Below, piece after piece: positions 23,739 to 31,342 of a stretch of DNA of 34,182 nucleotides (positions are counted from its first letter, which is position 1; each line of letters starts with the position of its first letter). A model generated the notes under the pieces. The model searched no databases. It worked only from the letters and a program-made list of their open reading frames with translations, and was not told the origin of the DNA. Source of the stretch: Ktedonobacteraceae bacterium (lineage in GTDB: Bacteria > Chloroflexota > Ktedonobacteria > Ktedonobacterales > Ktedonobacteraceae); NCBI GenBank assembly GCA_019240835.1, contig JAFAXQ010000053.1, positions 1-34,182 of the forward strand. The letters are read 5' to 3'. The position numbers were made by a program, and so were the translations under genes.

Positions 23739-25034
23739 TCGCCAGATGTGCGATCCACTGATACCAGCCGTAGCATTACGCGTATCAACGACAAGAGAAG
23801 CGGTTCTGCACAGATGGGCATAATCAAAGACGCTATGATCCGCGACGATGACAACGCAGTCAACACCCCTCAGACATTCATCATCAAGTGGCACAGCCGT
23901 TAGCGTTGTTCCTGCGAGTCTTAATGTGGGTATATAGGGGTCGGCATACTCAATATGTGCTTTGCGCTCTTGTAGCAGCTCGATAATATCAAGGGCGGGA
24001 GATTCGCGCAGGTCGGCCACATCACGTTTATAGCTTACGCCTAGTATGAGGATGCGTGAGCCTTTGAGGCATTTGCTCACCTCATTCATAGCACTGACAA
24101 CGCGCTCAACCACATAGCGCGGCATTTGCGCATTGATCTCGCTTGCCACCTCGATGAAACGAGTCTTGTAATTGAGAGTGCGCAGCTTCCACGCTAGATA
24201 ATGTGGGTCAATAGGAATACAGTGACCTCCAAGACCGGGTCCGGGATAAAAAGGCATGAACCCAAAAGGCTTGGTTGCTGCTGCAGAAATAACTTCCCAC
24301 ACATCAACACCAAGCAGGTTAGCAATAATGGCCAGTTCATTGACCATACCAATGTTGACGGCACGGAACGTATTTTCCTGGAGCTTGACGAGTTCCGCTA
24401 CCCGAGTAGAGCTGACAGGCACGACGCTCTCTATCACCGTTTTGTATAGTGCTGTCACTACCTCTAGGCACTGTGGTGTGATACCAGCGACAATCTTTGG
24501 CGTGTTGCTCAGGGTATAGTACTTATTACCCGGGTCAATACGCTCTGGAGAAAAGGCTAGGAAAAAATCCTCACCGACGGTTAAGCCTGTCTGACTGAGA
24601 CATGGCAGAATAAGTTCGTCAGTAGTACCAGGGTAGGTCGTGCTTTCGAGCACGATGAGTTGGCCCCGACGCAGGTATGCAAGAACAGCATCGATGGCGC
24701 TGAGGACGGCACTAATATCTGGATCCTTCGTCTTATTCAAAGGAGTTGGAACGCAAATGCTAACAGCATCCAATTCGGCAAGCACTGTCATGTCAGTCGT
24801 TGCCGTTAAGCGGTCTTCTCGTACGAGTGCCGCAAGATCATGTGATGCTATATCAGCAATCCAAGAAACGCCCTGTTGGCACATTGCCACACGCTGAGCG
24901 TCGATGTCGATTCCTGTGACACGAAAGCCTGCACGTGCCCATTCAGTGGCCAGCGGCAAGCCTACATACCCCAGCCCAATGACACCGACACGGGCAGTAC
25001 GCTGGGTAATGCGAGTGAGTAGGTGTTGATACAT
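23733..25034 (-). CDS. UDP-sugar 6-dehydrogenase, WbpA/UDP-GlcNAc dehydrogenase-like
   Basis: This enzyme oxidises C6 of a UDP-sugar to the carboxylate with two NAD+. The Rossmann loop GLGYVGLP (residues 20-27) opens the protein. STTYPGTT and FSPERIDPGN are family motifs. KLQENTFRAVNIGMVNELA has Lys217 and Asn221, and PGLGGHCIPIDP has the catalytic Cys272. The sequence around PFGFMPFYPGPGLGGHC favours the UDP-N-acetylhexosamine branch (WbpA/WecC) over UDP-glucose dehydrogenase. The product, a UDP-uronic acid, would feed the polysaccharide cluster. ATG 25034 has AAGGA upstream and a strong promoter at 25063-25091. Confidence 0.9.
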   Translation of the reverse strand: MYQHLLTRITQRTARVGVIGLGYVGLPLATEWARAGFRVTGIDIDAQRVAMCQQGVSWIADIASHDLAALVREDRLTATTDMTVLAELDAVSICVPTPLNKTKDPDISAVLSAIDAVLAYLRRGQLIVLESTTYPGTTDELILPCLSQTGLTVGEDFFLAFSPERIDPGNKYYTLSNTPKIVAGITPQCLEVVTALYKTVIESVVPVSSTRVAELVKLQENTFRAVNIGMVNELAIIANLLGVDVWEVISAAATKPFGFMPFYPGPGLGGHCIPIDPHYLAWKLRTLNYKTRFIEVASEINAQMPRYVVERVVSAMNEVSKCLKGSRILILGVSYKRDVADLRESPALDIIELLQERKAHIEYADPYIPTLRLAGTTLTAVPLDDECLRGVDCVVIVADHSVFDYAHLCRTASLVVDTRNATAGISGSHIWRL

Positions 25035-25062
25035 GCTATCCTTTCTGACTTATACCTCATCA

Positions 25063-25091
25063 ATTATAGGCATTCTGATAGAAGAAGTCAA
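25063..25091 (-). promoter_or_regulatory. Strong sigma-70-type promoter for the UDP-sugar dehydrogenase
   Basis: On the minus strand TTGACT (25086-25091), a 17-base spacer and a perfect TATAAT (25063-25068). Transcription should start near 25056, leaving a leader of about 22 bases. Confidence 0.8.
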
Positions 25092-25100
25092 GACTCACTC

Positions 25101-25109
25101 TGTTATAAT
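25101..25109 (+). promoter_or_regulatory. Extended -10 promoter for the Na+/H+ antiporter
   Basis: TGT followed by TATAAT (25104-25109) is a perfect extended -10 element. No good -35 is seen at 16-18 bases upstream, which is common for extended -10 promoters. It lies back to back with the dehydrogenase promoter. The leader to ATG 25207 would be about 90 bases. Confidence 0.55.
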
Positions 25110-25206
25110 ACGTTTATCCTTGATGGAACCCTGGCCGAACCAGTACATCAATCCAAAGGGGCGATTGTGCAAGAGGAAAGAAAAGACTAACAGCTAGGAT
25201 GAAAGC

Positions 25207-26457
25207 ATGACAGAAATCACCGCGATTGTGCGCCTACTCGTCCTTCTCCTACTTATTGCCTTAACAGTCATCCTGATAACCAGGCGCTTAAAGATCCCCT
25301 ACACGCTTGGTCTGGTCGTGGTAGGTCTGCTCATCAGCTTCTTTGACAGCAATGCTCACCTTCACCTTACCCCTGACTTGGTACTGTTCGTGTTCCTGCC
25401 TGCTTTGCTCTTTGAAGGCTCCTGGGCTATTTCGCTACAGGTGATGCGCGAGAACTGGCTCGTTATTTTTTTGCTGGCCGGTCCTGCACTGTTGTTGGAG
25501 GTAGTATTGATCACTGTTCCTCTCTCTTTTTTTACTATATTGAATTGGGAACAGGCGTTTCTACTGGCAGTTATCCTCTCACCAACCGATCCCGTGGCTG
25601 TGCTTGGGCTATTTCGTCAGTTGAGAATCAACAAGCAGTTGTCAACTATTATTGAGGCAGAGAGCCTCTTTAACGATGGTGTGGCGGGCGCACTGTACCA
25701 GGTATTTTTGGTTCTCGTGCTGCTCAATGCACACGGCGAAGCTTTGTCCGCGGCAGGGGCGTGGTTAGAGGGCATACAAACTTTTCTCTTGCAGGCAGGG
25801 GGAGGTGTCCTCATCGGTGCTCTGTGCGGCTTCCTTATCAACCGCTTCGTCAAAATGATTGATGATCCTCTGATCGAAACCACCATTACTATCGTGACGG
25901 CCTATGGCGTTTACCTGCTCGCCGACTTTTTGCACACCTCTGGCATTCTTGCCGTTATTCTGGCAGGCTTGATTCTTAGCAGTGGACAAGCAATGGGCAT
26001 GTCGGAGCTAACACACGAGGCCGTTGACAATTTCTGGAGCGTGATAGCCTTTCTTGCTAACGCGCTGCTCTTCCTACTGGTGGGAATACAGTTGAATCCT
26101 ACACGCTTGCTCGACTCTCAGGATAGCGTGTCACTGCTCTTGACGGCAGGGCTGGCTATTATAGCTGTCCTGGCAGCGCGCTTCGTGATAGTGGCGGCAT
26201 TGCCCACTGGTTTGCCGCCTACCGTGCCTGGTAAGCGCTTGCGCTCATGGCGCTTTGTCATCTTCTGGAGTGGCCTACGAGGAGCACTCTCACTAGCGCT
26301 GGTGCTGGCATTACCTCTGGACGTGCCGAACCGCAGTAACTTTCTCTTTGCCACCTACGCCGTTGTACTTTTTACCCTACTCGTACAGGGCTTTAGCTTA
26401 CGTGCTATCTTGCAGCGCTTGCCATGTATGTCGGAGTCTTACGAGCCAAGGCCATAG
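25207..26457 (+). CDS. CPA1 family Na+/H+ antiporter
   Basis: The 416-residue protein has about 12 membrane segments. The CPA1 (NhaP/NHE) signature is clear: FLPALLFEGSW near 63-73, SPTDPVAV at 125-132 with Asp128, and AESLFNDG at 151-158 with the Asn156-Asp157 ion-binding pair that marks electroneutral exchangers. FWSGLRGALSLALVLALP is the conserved late segment. It exchanges Na+ (or K+) for H+ across the inner membrane for pH and salt balance. There is no long cytoplasmic tail. It ends before a clear terminator and stands alone between divergent and downstream promoters. Confidence 0.92.
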   Translation: MTEITAIVRLLVLLLLIALTVILITRRLKIPYTLGLVVVGLLISFFDSNAHLHLTPDLVLFVFLPALLFEGSWAISLQVMRENWLVIFLLAGPALLLEVVLITVPLSFFTILNWEQAFLLAVILSPTDPVAVLGLFRQLRINKQLSTIIEAESLFNDGVAGALYQVFLVLVLLNAHGEALSAAGAWLEGIQTFLLQAGGGVLIGALCGFLINRFVKMIDDPLIETTITIVTAYGVYLLADFLHTSGILAVILAGLILSSGQAMGMSELTHEAVDNFWSVIAFLANALLFLLVGIQLNPTRLLDSQDSVSLLLTAGLAIIAVLAARFVIVAALPTGLPPTVPGKRLRSWRFVIFWSGLRGALSLALVLALPLDVPNRSNFLFATYAVVLFTLLVQGFSLRAILQRLPCMSESYEPRP

Positions 26458-26462
26458 CTAGA

Positions 26463-26501
26463 GAACAGGGTGACCACAAGAAACCTGTTCGCGTTTTGTT
26501 T
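26463..26501 (+). terminator. Intrinsic terminator after the antiporter gene
   Basis: GAACAGG (26463-26469) and CCTGTTC (26484-26490) form a perfect 7-bp stem with a 14-base loop, followed by a T-rich tract (26494-26501). It begins 6 bases after the antiporter stop. The end of the T tract runs into the -35 box of the nuo promoter. Confidence 0.7.
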
Positions 26502-26528
26502 GACACTCGCCCCCTGCTGTGCTAGGAT
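26500..26528 (+). promoter_or_regulatory. Sigma-70-type promoter of the nuo operon
   Basis: Perfect TTGACA (26500-26505), a 17-base spacer and TAGGAT (26523-26528) with TGC directly before it (extended -10). The start should lie near 26535, giving a leader of about 100 bases before nuoA. Confidence 0.8.
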
Positions 26529-26569
26529 AAACGTGAGGAAGTGTACTTTGGACACTAGTCAATAGATGC

Positions 26570-26588
26570 AGCATACACGTCTTATGCT
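26570..26588 (+). promoter_or_regulatory. Hairpin in the nuo leader
   Basis: AGCATA and TATGCT are perfect 6-bp arms around a 7-base loop, in the untranslated leader about 45 bases before the nuoA start. No T-run follows, so it is not a terminator; it may affect mRNA stability. Confidence 0.3.
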
Positions 26589-26633
26589 CGATGTGTGCTG
26601 TGCCGACAGAGATAGGAATGAAGAATTGCACCT

Positions 26634-26987
26634 ATGGCAACAACACTCCCTATTTTTATTATGGTAACCCTGGCTATCCTCTTCGGCATCCTAGTGATGG
26701 TCATTACCGCCATTATTGGACCCAAGAAGCCGACGCCGGAGAAGTTAGCTCCCTATGAGTGTGGCATGCAGGAGATTGCAGCGCCAAAAAGACGCTTTCC
26801 TGTTAAATATCTCTTGACAGGTATGCTCTTTATAGTATTCGACATTGAAATTGTTTCGTTTTATCCACTTGCCATCCTAATGCATCAGTTGAAAGTTTTT
26901 GGACTGATTGAACTACTCGTCTTTCTACTCATTCTGATGGTGGGTTACGTGTATGTCTGGCGCAAGGGAGCATTCACATGGGAGTAG
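26634..26987 (+). CDS. nuoA: NADH-quinone oxidoreductase subunit A
   Basis: A small membrane subunit of complex I with three membrane segments (about 5-27, 62-82 and 88-110). The loop after the first one holds KLAPYECGM (residues 37-45), the conserved Cys loop near the quinone channel in all NuoA/ND3 proteins, and [21 protein letters not shown] with the conserved acidic residues in the second segment. Length is normal. It is the first gene of the nuo series. The ribosome site is weak (AGGAAT, then AAGAA). The last 10 bases overlap nuoB. Confidence 0.95.
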   Translation: MATTLPIFIMVTLAILFGILVMVITAIIGPKKPTPEKLAPYECGMQEIAAPKRRFPVKYLLTGMLFIVFDIEIVSFYPLAILMHQLKVFGLIELLVFLLILMVGYVYVWRKGAFTWE

Positions 26988-27586
26988 TCAAGAACCCCTG
27001 GGAGCCGGTACAGACCGTCTCGAATACACAGACTGCTCGCCCGCGACAAGAATTGGCGATGCATACAAAAGACGGCGATTTTGGGGTTTTGACGACCCAA
27101 GTACACAAATTGCTCGATTGGGGACGTAGTTCCTCGCTATGGCCTGCTCTGTTCGGCCTGGCGTGCTGTGCTATTGAGATGATGGCGACCAGCGCCGACC
27201 GCTTCGATATCGCACGCTTTGGAGCCGAAGTGTACCGTGCCTCGCCGCGCCAGTCCGACTTGCTGATTGTGGCAGGGCGTTGCTCGGTCAAGATGGCACC
27301 CATACTGCGGCAGATTTACGACCAGATGCCTGAGCCTAAGTGGGTGATCTCAATGGGGGCCTGTGCATCATGTGGTGGCGTTTTCAACAACTATGCTATT
27401 GTGCAAGGCGTGGACAAGATCCTGCCAGTAGATGTCTTCATCCCCGGTTGTCCCCCGACGCCCGATATGCTGCTTTACGGCTTCAACGAGCTACAGCGCA
27501 AAATCCGCGCAGGTATTCCCAATCCGCCCGACCCTTTAAAGGATAGCGGACTTCAGTTGATAGGGCCTATCGGTGAGGAACTTTAA
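26978..27586 (+). CDS. nuoB: NADH-quinone oxidoreductase subunit B
   Basis: This is the complex I subunit that holds the terminal iron-sulfur cluster N2, which passes electrons to quinone. All four Cys ligands are present: the tandem pair Cys63-Cys64 in [11 protein letters not shown], Cys129 in [10 protein letters not shown] and Cys158 in [27 protein letters not shown] is the usual motif between them. The N-terminal 30 residues are variable. ATG 26978, with AAGGGAG 8 bases upstream, overlaps the nuoA end, so translation is coupled. Confidence 0.96.
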   Translation: MGVVKNPWEPVQTVSNTQTARPRQELAMHTKDGDFGVLTTQVHKLLDWGRSSSLWPALFGLACCAIEMMATSADRFDIARFGAEVYRASPRQSDLLIVAGRCSVKMAPILRQIYDQMPEPKWVISMGACASCGGVFNNYAIVQGVDKILPVDVFIPGCPPTPDMLLYGFNELQRKIRAGIPNPPDPLKDSGLQLIGPIGEEL

Positions 27587-27628
27587 GGGAAGCACAAAGA
27601 AAAAGAATATGTGAGGAATATTGTACGT

Positions 27629-28246
27629 ATGCTTACAACAGCACCATCAACAGTAGAGTTGGTGCGAGAGAAGTTTCCGCACGCAGTAATTGAGACTTCT
27701 GACTTTCGCGACGAGCAGACCATTTTACTCAAGGCCGAGCATTTAGCATCTGTATGCACCTATCTGAAAAAAGATCTGCAATACGACTTCCTTGAGACGA
27801 TTACAGCAGTAGATTGGCTTGAGCGTGTACCGCGCTTCGACGTGGTCTATCAACTGCTTTCTCTGTCCAATCAATGTTTTCTACGCTTGAAGATACAGGT
27901 TGGGCAGCGGCGCGAGGAAAATCCGGCGCTACCGACGGTAACAGGGGTCTGGCCAGGAGCCAATTGGTACGAACGCGAGGTGTACGATCTGTTCGGTCTC
28001 ACCTTTACTGACCATCCTGACCTGCGCCGCATTCTAATGCCAAATGACTGGACGACGCATCCGCTGCGCAAGGACTACCCTCTCTCTGGCTTTGATCTGC
28101 CTGAACCACATTGGGGTGGACAGGTGCCCTATGATAGCGACCCCGGCGTTGGCAGCCAAACACTACGCACCCCGCAGGGCCGCGAATTGAATGAGAGCCG
28201 CACAAAAATCAATCCGAACCAGGAACCTGGCATGCCAAAGGGATAA
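27629..28246 (+). CDS. nuoC: NADH-quinone oxidoreductase subunit C
   Basis: The 30-kDa hydrophilic subunit of the complex I peripheral arm, without cofactors, which supports NuoD. The signature is complete: WYEREVYDLFGLTFTDHPDL, then RRILMPNDW and HPLRKDYPL. The C-terminal 45 residues continue past the core with a Gly/Pro-rich segment common in Chloroflexota. ATG 27629, with GAGGA upstream, is taken as the start; an in-frame GTG at 27611 would add six residues but lacks a ribosome site. It is a separate gene here, not fused with nuoD. It lies 24-42 bases after nuoB and is followed by the only sizeable gap in the operon. Confidence 0.94.
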   Translation: MLTTAPSTVELVREKFPHAVIETSDFRDEQTILLKAEHLASVCTYLKKDLQYDFLETITAVDWLERVPRFDVVYQLLSLSNQCFLRLKIQVGQRREENPALPTVTGVWPGANWYEREVYDLFGLTFTDHPDLRRILMPNDWTTHPLRKDYPLSGFDLPEPHWGGQVPYDSDPGVGSQTLRTPQGRELNESRTKINPNQEPGMPKG

Positions 28247-28250
28247 CATA

Positions 28251-28320
28251 CTTCTTCAGTGCAGAAGATTGCAGCAGGCCCTATAGCTCCTTGTGACCCG
28301 CTTTACTGAAGAGTTACAAT
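28251..28320 (+). promoter_or_regulatory. Structured nuoC-nuoD spacer with a possible internal promoter
   Basis: The 110-base gap between nuoC and nuoD contains perfect 8-bp inverted arms TCTTCAGT (28253-28260) and ACTGAAGA (28305-28312). A competing short hairpin pairs CTTCT (28251-28255) with AGAAG (28263-28267). A promoter-like TTGTGA (28291-28296), an 18-base spacer and TACAAT (28315-28320) overlap the right arm. It may be a processing site or an internal promoter. Confidence 0.35.
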
Positions 28321-28356
28321 TAGAGAAGATAATGTGCATACTAGCCACGAGGATAT

Positions 28357-29595
28357 ATGCAACAACAACAACTAGAAAATTATGACGCCATCGCGGATAA
28401 TCAGCAATTGGAGGATGGGCAACGTGTCGATACGATGACCATCAACATGGGACCTCAGCATCCTAGCACTCATGGCGTGTTGCGCCTGATCCTGACAATT
28501 GAGGGTGAGACCGTTGTCAAAGCAGTTCCCGACATTGGCTTTCTACACACGGGCATTGAGAAGACTGCTGAGGCCAAAACCTACCACCAGGCACTGGTGC
28601 TGACAGATCGCATGGACTATTTGGCCCCCCTGTGCAACAATCTGGGCTACTCGCTCACTGTCGAGAAGCTCTTGGGCATTGAGCACGAGATCACCGACAA
28701 GATCAAGTATGTGCGCGTAGTCTTGGCTGAGCTGCAGCGTATCGCCAGCCATCTGGTATGGTTGGGCACACACGCGCTCGACCTAGGGGCTATGAGCGTC
28801 TTCCTTTACTGCTTCCGTGAGCGCGAGATAATCTTAGACATCTTTGAGTATGTCTCAGGCGTGCGTCTGATGACCAGCTATATCTGTCCCGGTGGGCTAC
28901 AGGCCGATCTGCCTGCTAGTTTTGATGCCAAGGTGCGCGAGTTCACAGGCATCTTCCCACAGCGTCTACAGGAGTATCACGACCTGTTGACCAACAACCA
29001 GCTCTGGCTTGAACGCACCAGGGGAATTGCCCACCTGAGTGCGAAGGATGCTATCGCCTATGGAGCCAGTGGCCCCGTCTTGCGTGGTAGTGGGGTAGTA
29101 TGGGACATACGCAAAGTCTTCCCTTACAGCGGCTATGAGCAGTTTGATTTTGATATTCCCGTTGGCTCAAATGGTGATGCCTATGATCGCTATCTCGTGC
29201 GTATGCTTGAAATGGAGCAAAGTCTGAAGATCATCAACCAAGCTCTTGACGGCATACCCACAGGAGCCTTCCGTGTCAGCAGTCCCAAGATTACACCGCC
29301 ACCCAAGTGGCAGATTACGGGCAGCATGGAAGCGCTTATTCACCACTTTAAGCTCTATACCGAGGGCTATCGCCCACCCGAAGGCGAGGTGTTCACGCGT
29401 ACAGAATCACCTAAAGGTGAGCTTGGCTTCTATATCGTCAGTGATGGCAGCGCCAAACCCTACCGCATGCACGTGCGCGGTGCCTCGTTCGCCAACTTAC
29501 AAGTCCTGCCAGTGATGATTGAGGGACGCTTTCTCTCCGACGTTGTCGTGGCTATTGGTAGCATCGATATTGTGCTAGGTGAGGTTGATCGATGA
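28357..29595 (+). CDS. nuoD: NADH-quinone oxidoreductase subunit D
   Basis: The 49-kDa subunit that, with NuoB, forms the quinone site of complex I. The N-terminal hallmark NMGPQHPSTHGVLRL holds the conserved His-Pro and His residues that line the quinone pocket, followed by GFLHTGIEKTAE and TDRMDYLAPLCNN with the conserved Tyr. SGVVWDIRKVFPYSGYE and the ending DIVLGEVDR are also standard. It is related to the large subunit of [NiFe] hydrogenases but lacks the metal Cys ligands. ATG 28357 has GAGGAT close upstream. Its stop overlaps the nuoE start (ATGA). Confidence 0.96.
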   Translation: MQQQQLENYDAIADNQQLEDGQRVDTMTINMGPQHPSTHGVLRLILTIEGETVVKAVPDIGFLHTGIEKTAEAKTYHQALVLTDRMDYLAPLCNNLGYSLTVEKLLGIEHEITDKIKYVRVVLAELQRIASHLVWLGTHALDLGAMSVFLYCFREREIILDIFEYVSGVRLMTSYICPGGLQADLPASFDAKVREFTGIFPQRLQEYHDLLTNNQLWLERTRGIAHLSAKDAIAYGASGPVLRGSGVVWDIRKVFPYSGYEQFDFDIPVGSNGDAYDRYLVRMLEMEQSLKIINQALDGIPTGAFRVSSPKITPPPKWQITGSMEALIHHFKLYTEGYRPPEGEVFTRTESPKGELGFYIVSDGSAKPYRMHVRGASFANLQVLPVMIEGRFLSDVVVAIGSIDIVLGEVDR

Positions 29596-30068
29596 TTTCA
29601 GAAGAGACGAAGCAGCGCATGCAAAGTCTGGCTGCACGCTATCCCGTGGCGCGCTCGGCTGTTATGCCAGCGCTGTATCTAGCCCAGCAAGAAGAGGGCT
29701 ATATCACACAACAAGGACTGTGTACCATCGCCGAGGCCATAGGCATGAGCGTTGACGACGTAGAGAGTATTGCCACCTTCTATACAATGTACCACCAGCA
29801 CCAGCCAGGCAAGAGGATCATTAAAGTATGCACGAGCATCTCTTGCTACTTGCGCAACTGTGACGCATTGGTCGAGCACCTGGAAAAGCGTCTCGGTATC
29901 AAGCGTGGCGAGACAACTGCCGATGGCAGCTACACGCTGATGACCGCCGAATGCCTCGCCTCCTGTGGCACTGCACCCGTGCTGCAAGTCAATAACGAGT
30001 TTGTCGAAAACGTCACACTGCAGATGGCCGACACACTTATTGACGAGCTAGATGGAGAATTGCATTGA
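29592..30068 (+). CDS. nuoE: NADH-quinone oxidoreductase subunit E
   Basis: The 24-kDa thioredoxin-fold subunit of the NADH-dehydrogenase module, binding the [2Fe-2S] cluster N1a. The four ligands are Cys80 and Cys85 (VCTSISCYL) and Cys121 and Cys125 (ECLASCGTAP). The N-terminal helical bundle (residues 1-70) includes VESIATFYTMY. Length is normal for the family. It starts in the ATGA overlap with nuoD, with GGTGAGG upstream, and its stop overlaps the nuoF start, so nuoD-E-F are translationally coupled. Confidence 0.95.
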   Translation: MISEETKQRMQSLAARYPVARSAVMPALYLAQQEEGYITQQGLCTIAEAIGMSVDDVESIATFYTMYHQHQPGKRIIKVCTSISCYLRNCDALVEHLEKRLGIKRGETTADGSYTLMTAECLASCGTAPVLQVNNEFVENVTLQMADTLIDELDGELH

Positions 30069-31342
30069 TTATCACCAAAAACCTGGATGTCCCCGACCTG
30101 GACAACATAGATGTGTATCGTCAACACGGCGGCTATGAAGCACTGGCCAAGGCTCTTAAAGACTACCAGCCCGATCAAATCGCTGAAATGGTCAAGCAAT
30201 CGGGCCTACGTGGACGAGGTGGCGCAGGCTTCCCTACAGGTATGAAGTGGGGCTTCCTAGCCAAGAACGGCAAGACACGCTATCTCTGCTGTAACGCTGA
30301 TGAGAGCGAACCCGGCACGTTCAAAGACCGCATGCTGATGGAGAAGAATCCTCATCTGCTCGTTGAAGGAGTGATCCTGACCAGTTATGCCTGCGGCGTT
30401 TCAACTGCCTTTATTTACGTGCGCGGCGAGTTAGCATATGCAACTCGCCAGGTAGAGCGAGCGGTAAATGAAGCGTACGCAGCCGGACTGATCGGCAACA
30501 ATATTCTAGGCAGTGATTTTAGCCTGGATGTGATCGTTCATCGTGGCGCGGGCGCTTATATCTGCGGTGAGGAAAGCGCTTTGATGGAATCGCTCGAAGG
30601 TCGACGCGGTTACCCACGCTTGAAGCCTCCTTTCCCCGCCGCAATTGGCCTCTATGGAGGGCCTACTGTTATTAATAACTGTGAGACGCTGTGTACGGTG
30701 CCCTCCATCGTACAGAATGGTGCTGAGTGGTACGCCAGTTTCGGCACTGAGAAGAGCAAAGGGACGCGTATCTTCTGCTTGAGCGGACACGTTAAGAAGC
30801 CTGGTAACTACGAGTTGCCATTGGGTACGCCACTGCGCACATTGATCTACGACGAACAGTACGGCGGCGGTATCCTCGGCGACAAGGAGCTGAAAGCAAT
30901 TATCCCTGGCGGCTCATCCACTTTTCTGCTAGGCCCCGACAAATTAGACACGCCGCTCGACTTCGAGTCTATTGCAGCCGCAGGCTCCATGCTCGGCTCT
31001 GGTGGCGTGGTGGTCATCGACCAGGACACCTGTATCGTCGCTGCTATCCTACGCATGACGGAATTTTATCGTGACGAGTCCTGTGGCAAATGCACTCCTT
31101 GCCGCGAAGGCACATACTGGCTGACGGAGATACTGGAACGCCTCGAACACGGACACGGCACAGAGGGCGACATAGCGCTGCTACTCGACATTTGTGACAA
31201 CATCAGCGGCAAATCGTTCTGCCCGCTAGGTGACGCCGCTACCAGTTCCATCACCAGTGGCATCAAGCTTTTCCGCTCCGAGTTTGAATACCATGTCAAG
31301 CACGGTCATTGCATGGTTGGAACGTGCCTGGTAGGGGCATGA
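30065..31342 (+). CDS. nuoF: NADH-quinone oxidoreductase subunit F
   Basis: The 51-kDa subunit that oxidises NADH. The FMN/NADH-binding loop LRGRGGAGFPTGMKWGF begins at residue 48, NADESEPGTFKDR follows, and GAGAYICGEESALMESLEG is in place. The [4Fe-4S] N3 ligands are Cys340, Cys343 and Cys346 (SCGKCTPCREG) and Cys386 (SFCPLGD). The start is a TTG at 30065 overlapping the nuoE stop, supported by GGAG about 7 bases upstream; use of TTG probably tunes its level to nuoE. The stop overlaps nuoG in ATGA. Confidence 0.95.
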   Translation: MIITKNLDVPDLDNIDVYRQHGGYEALAKALKDYQPDQIAEMVKQSGLRGRGGAGFPTGMKWGFLAKNGKTRYLCCNADESEPGTFKDRMLMEKNPHLLVEGVILTSYACGVSTAFIYVRGELAYATRQVERAVNEAYAAGLIGNNILGSDFSLDVIVHRGAGAYICGEESALMESLEGRRGYPRLKPPFPAAIGLYGGPTVINNCETLCTVPSIVQNGAEWYASFGTEKSKGTRIFCLSGHVKKPGNYELPLGTPLRTLIYDEQYGGGILGDKELKAIIPGGSSTFLLGPDKLDTPLDFESIAAAGSMLGSGGVVVIDQDTCIVAAILRMTEFYRDESCGKCTPCREGTYWLTEILERLEHGHGTEGDIALLLDICDNISGKSFCPLGDAATSSITSGIKLFRSEFEYHVKHGHCMVGTCLVGA

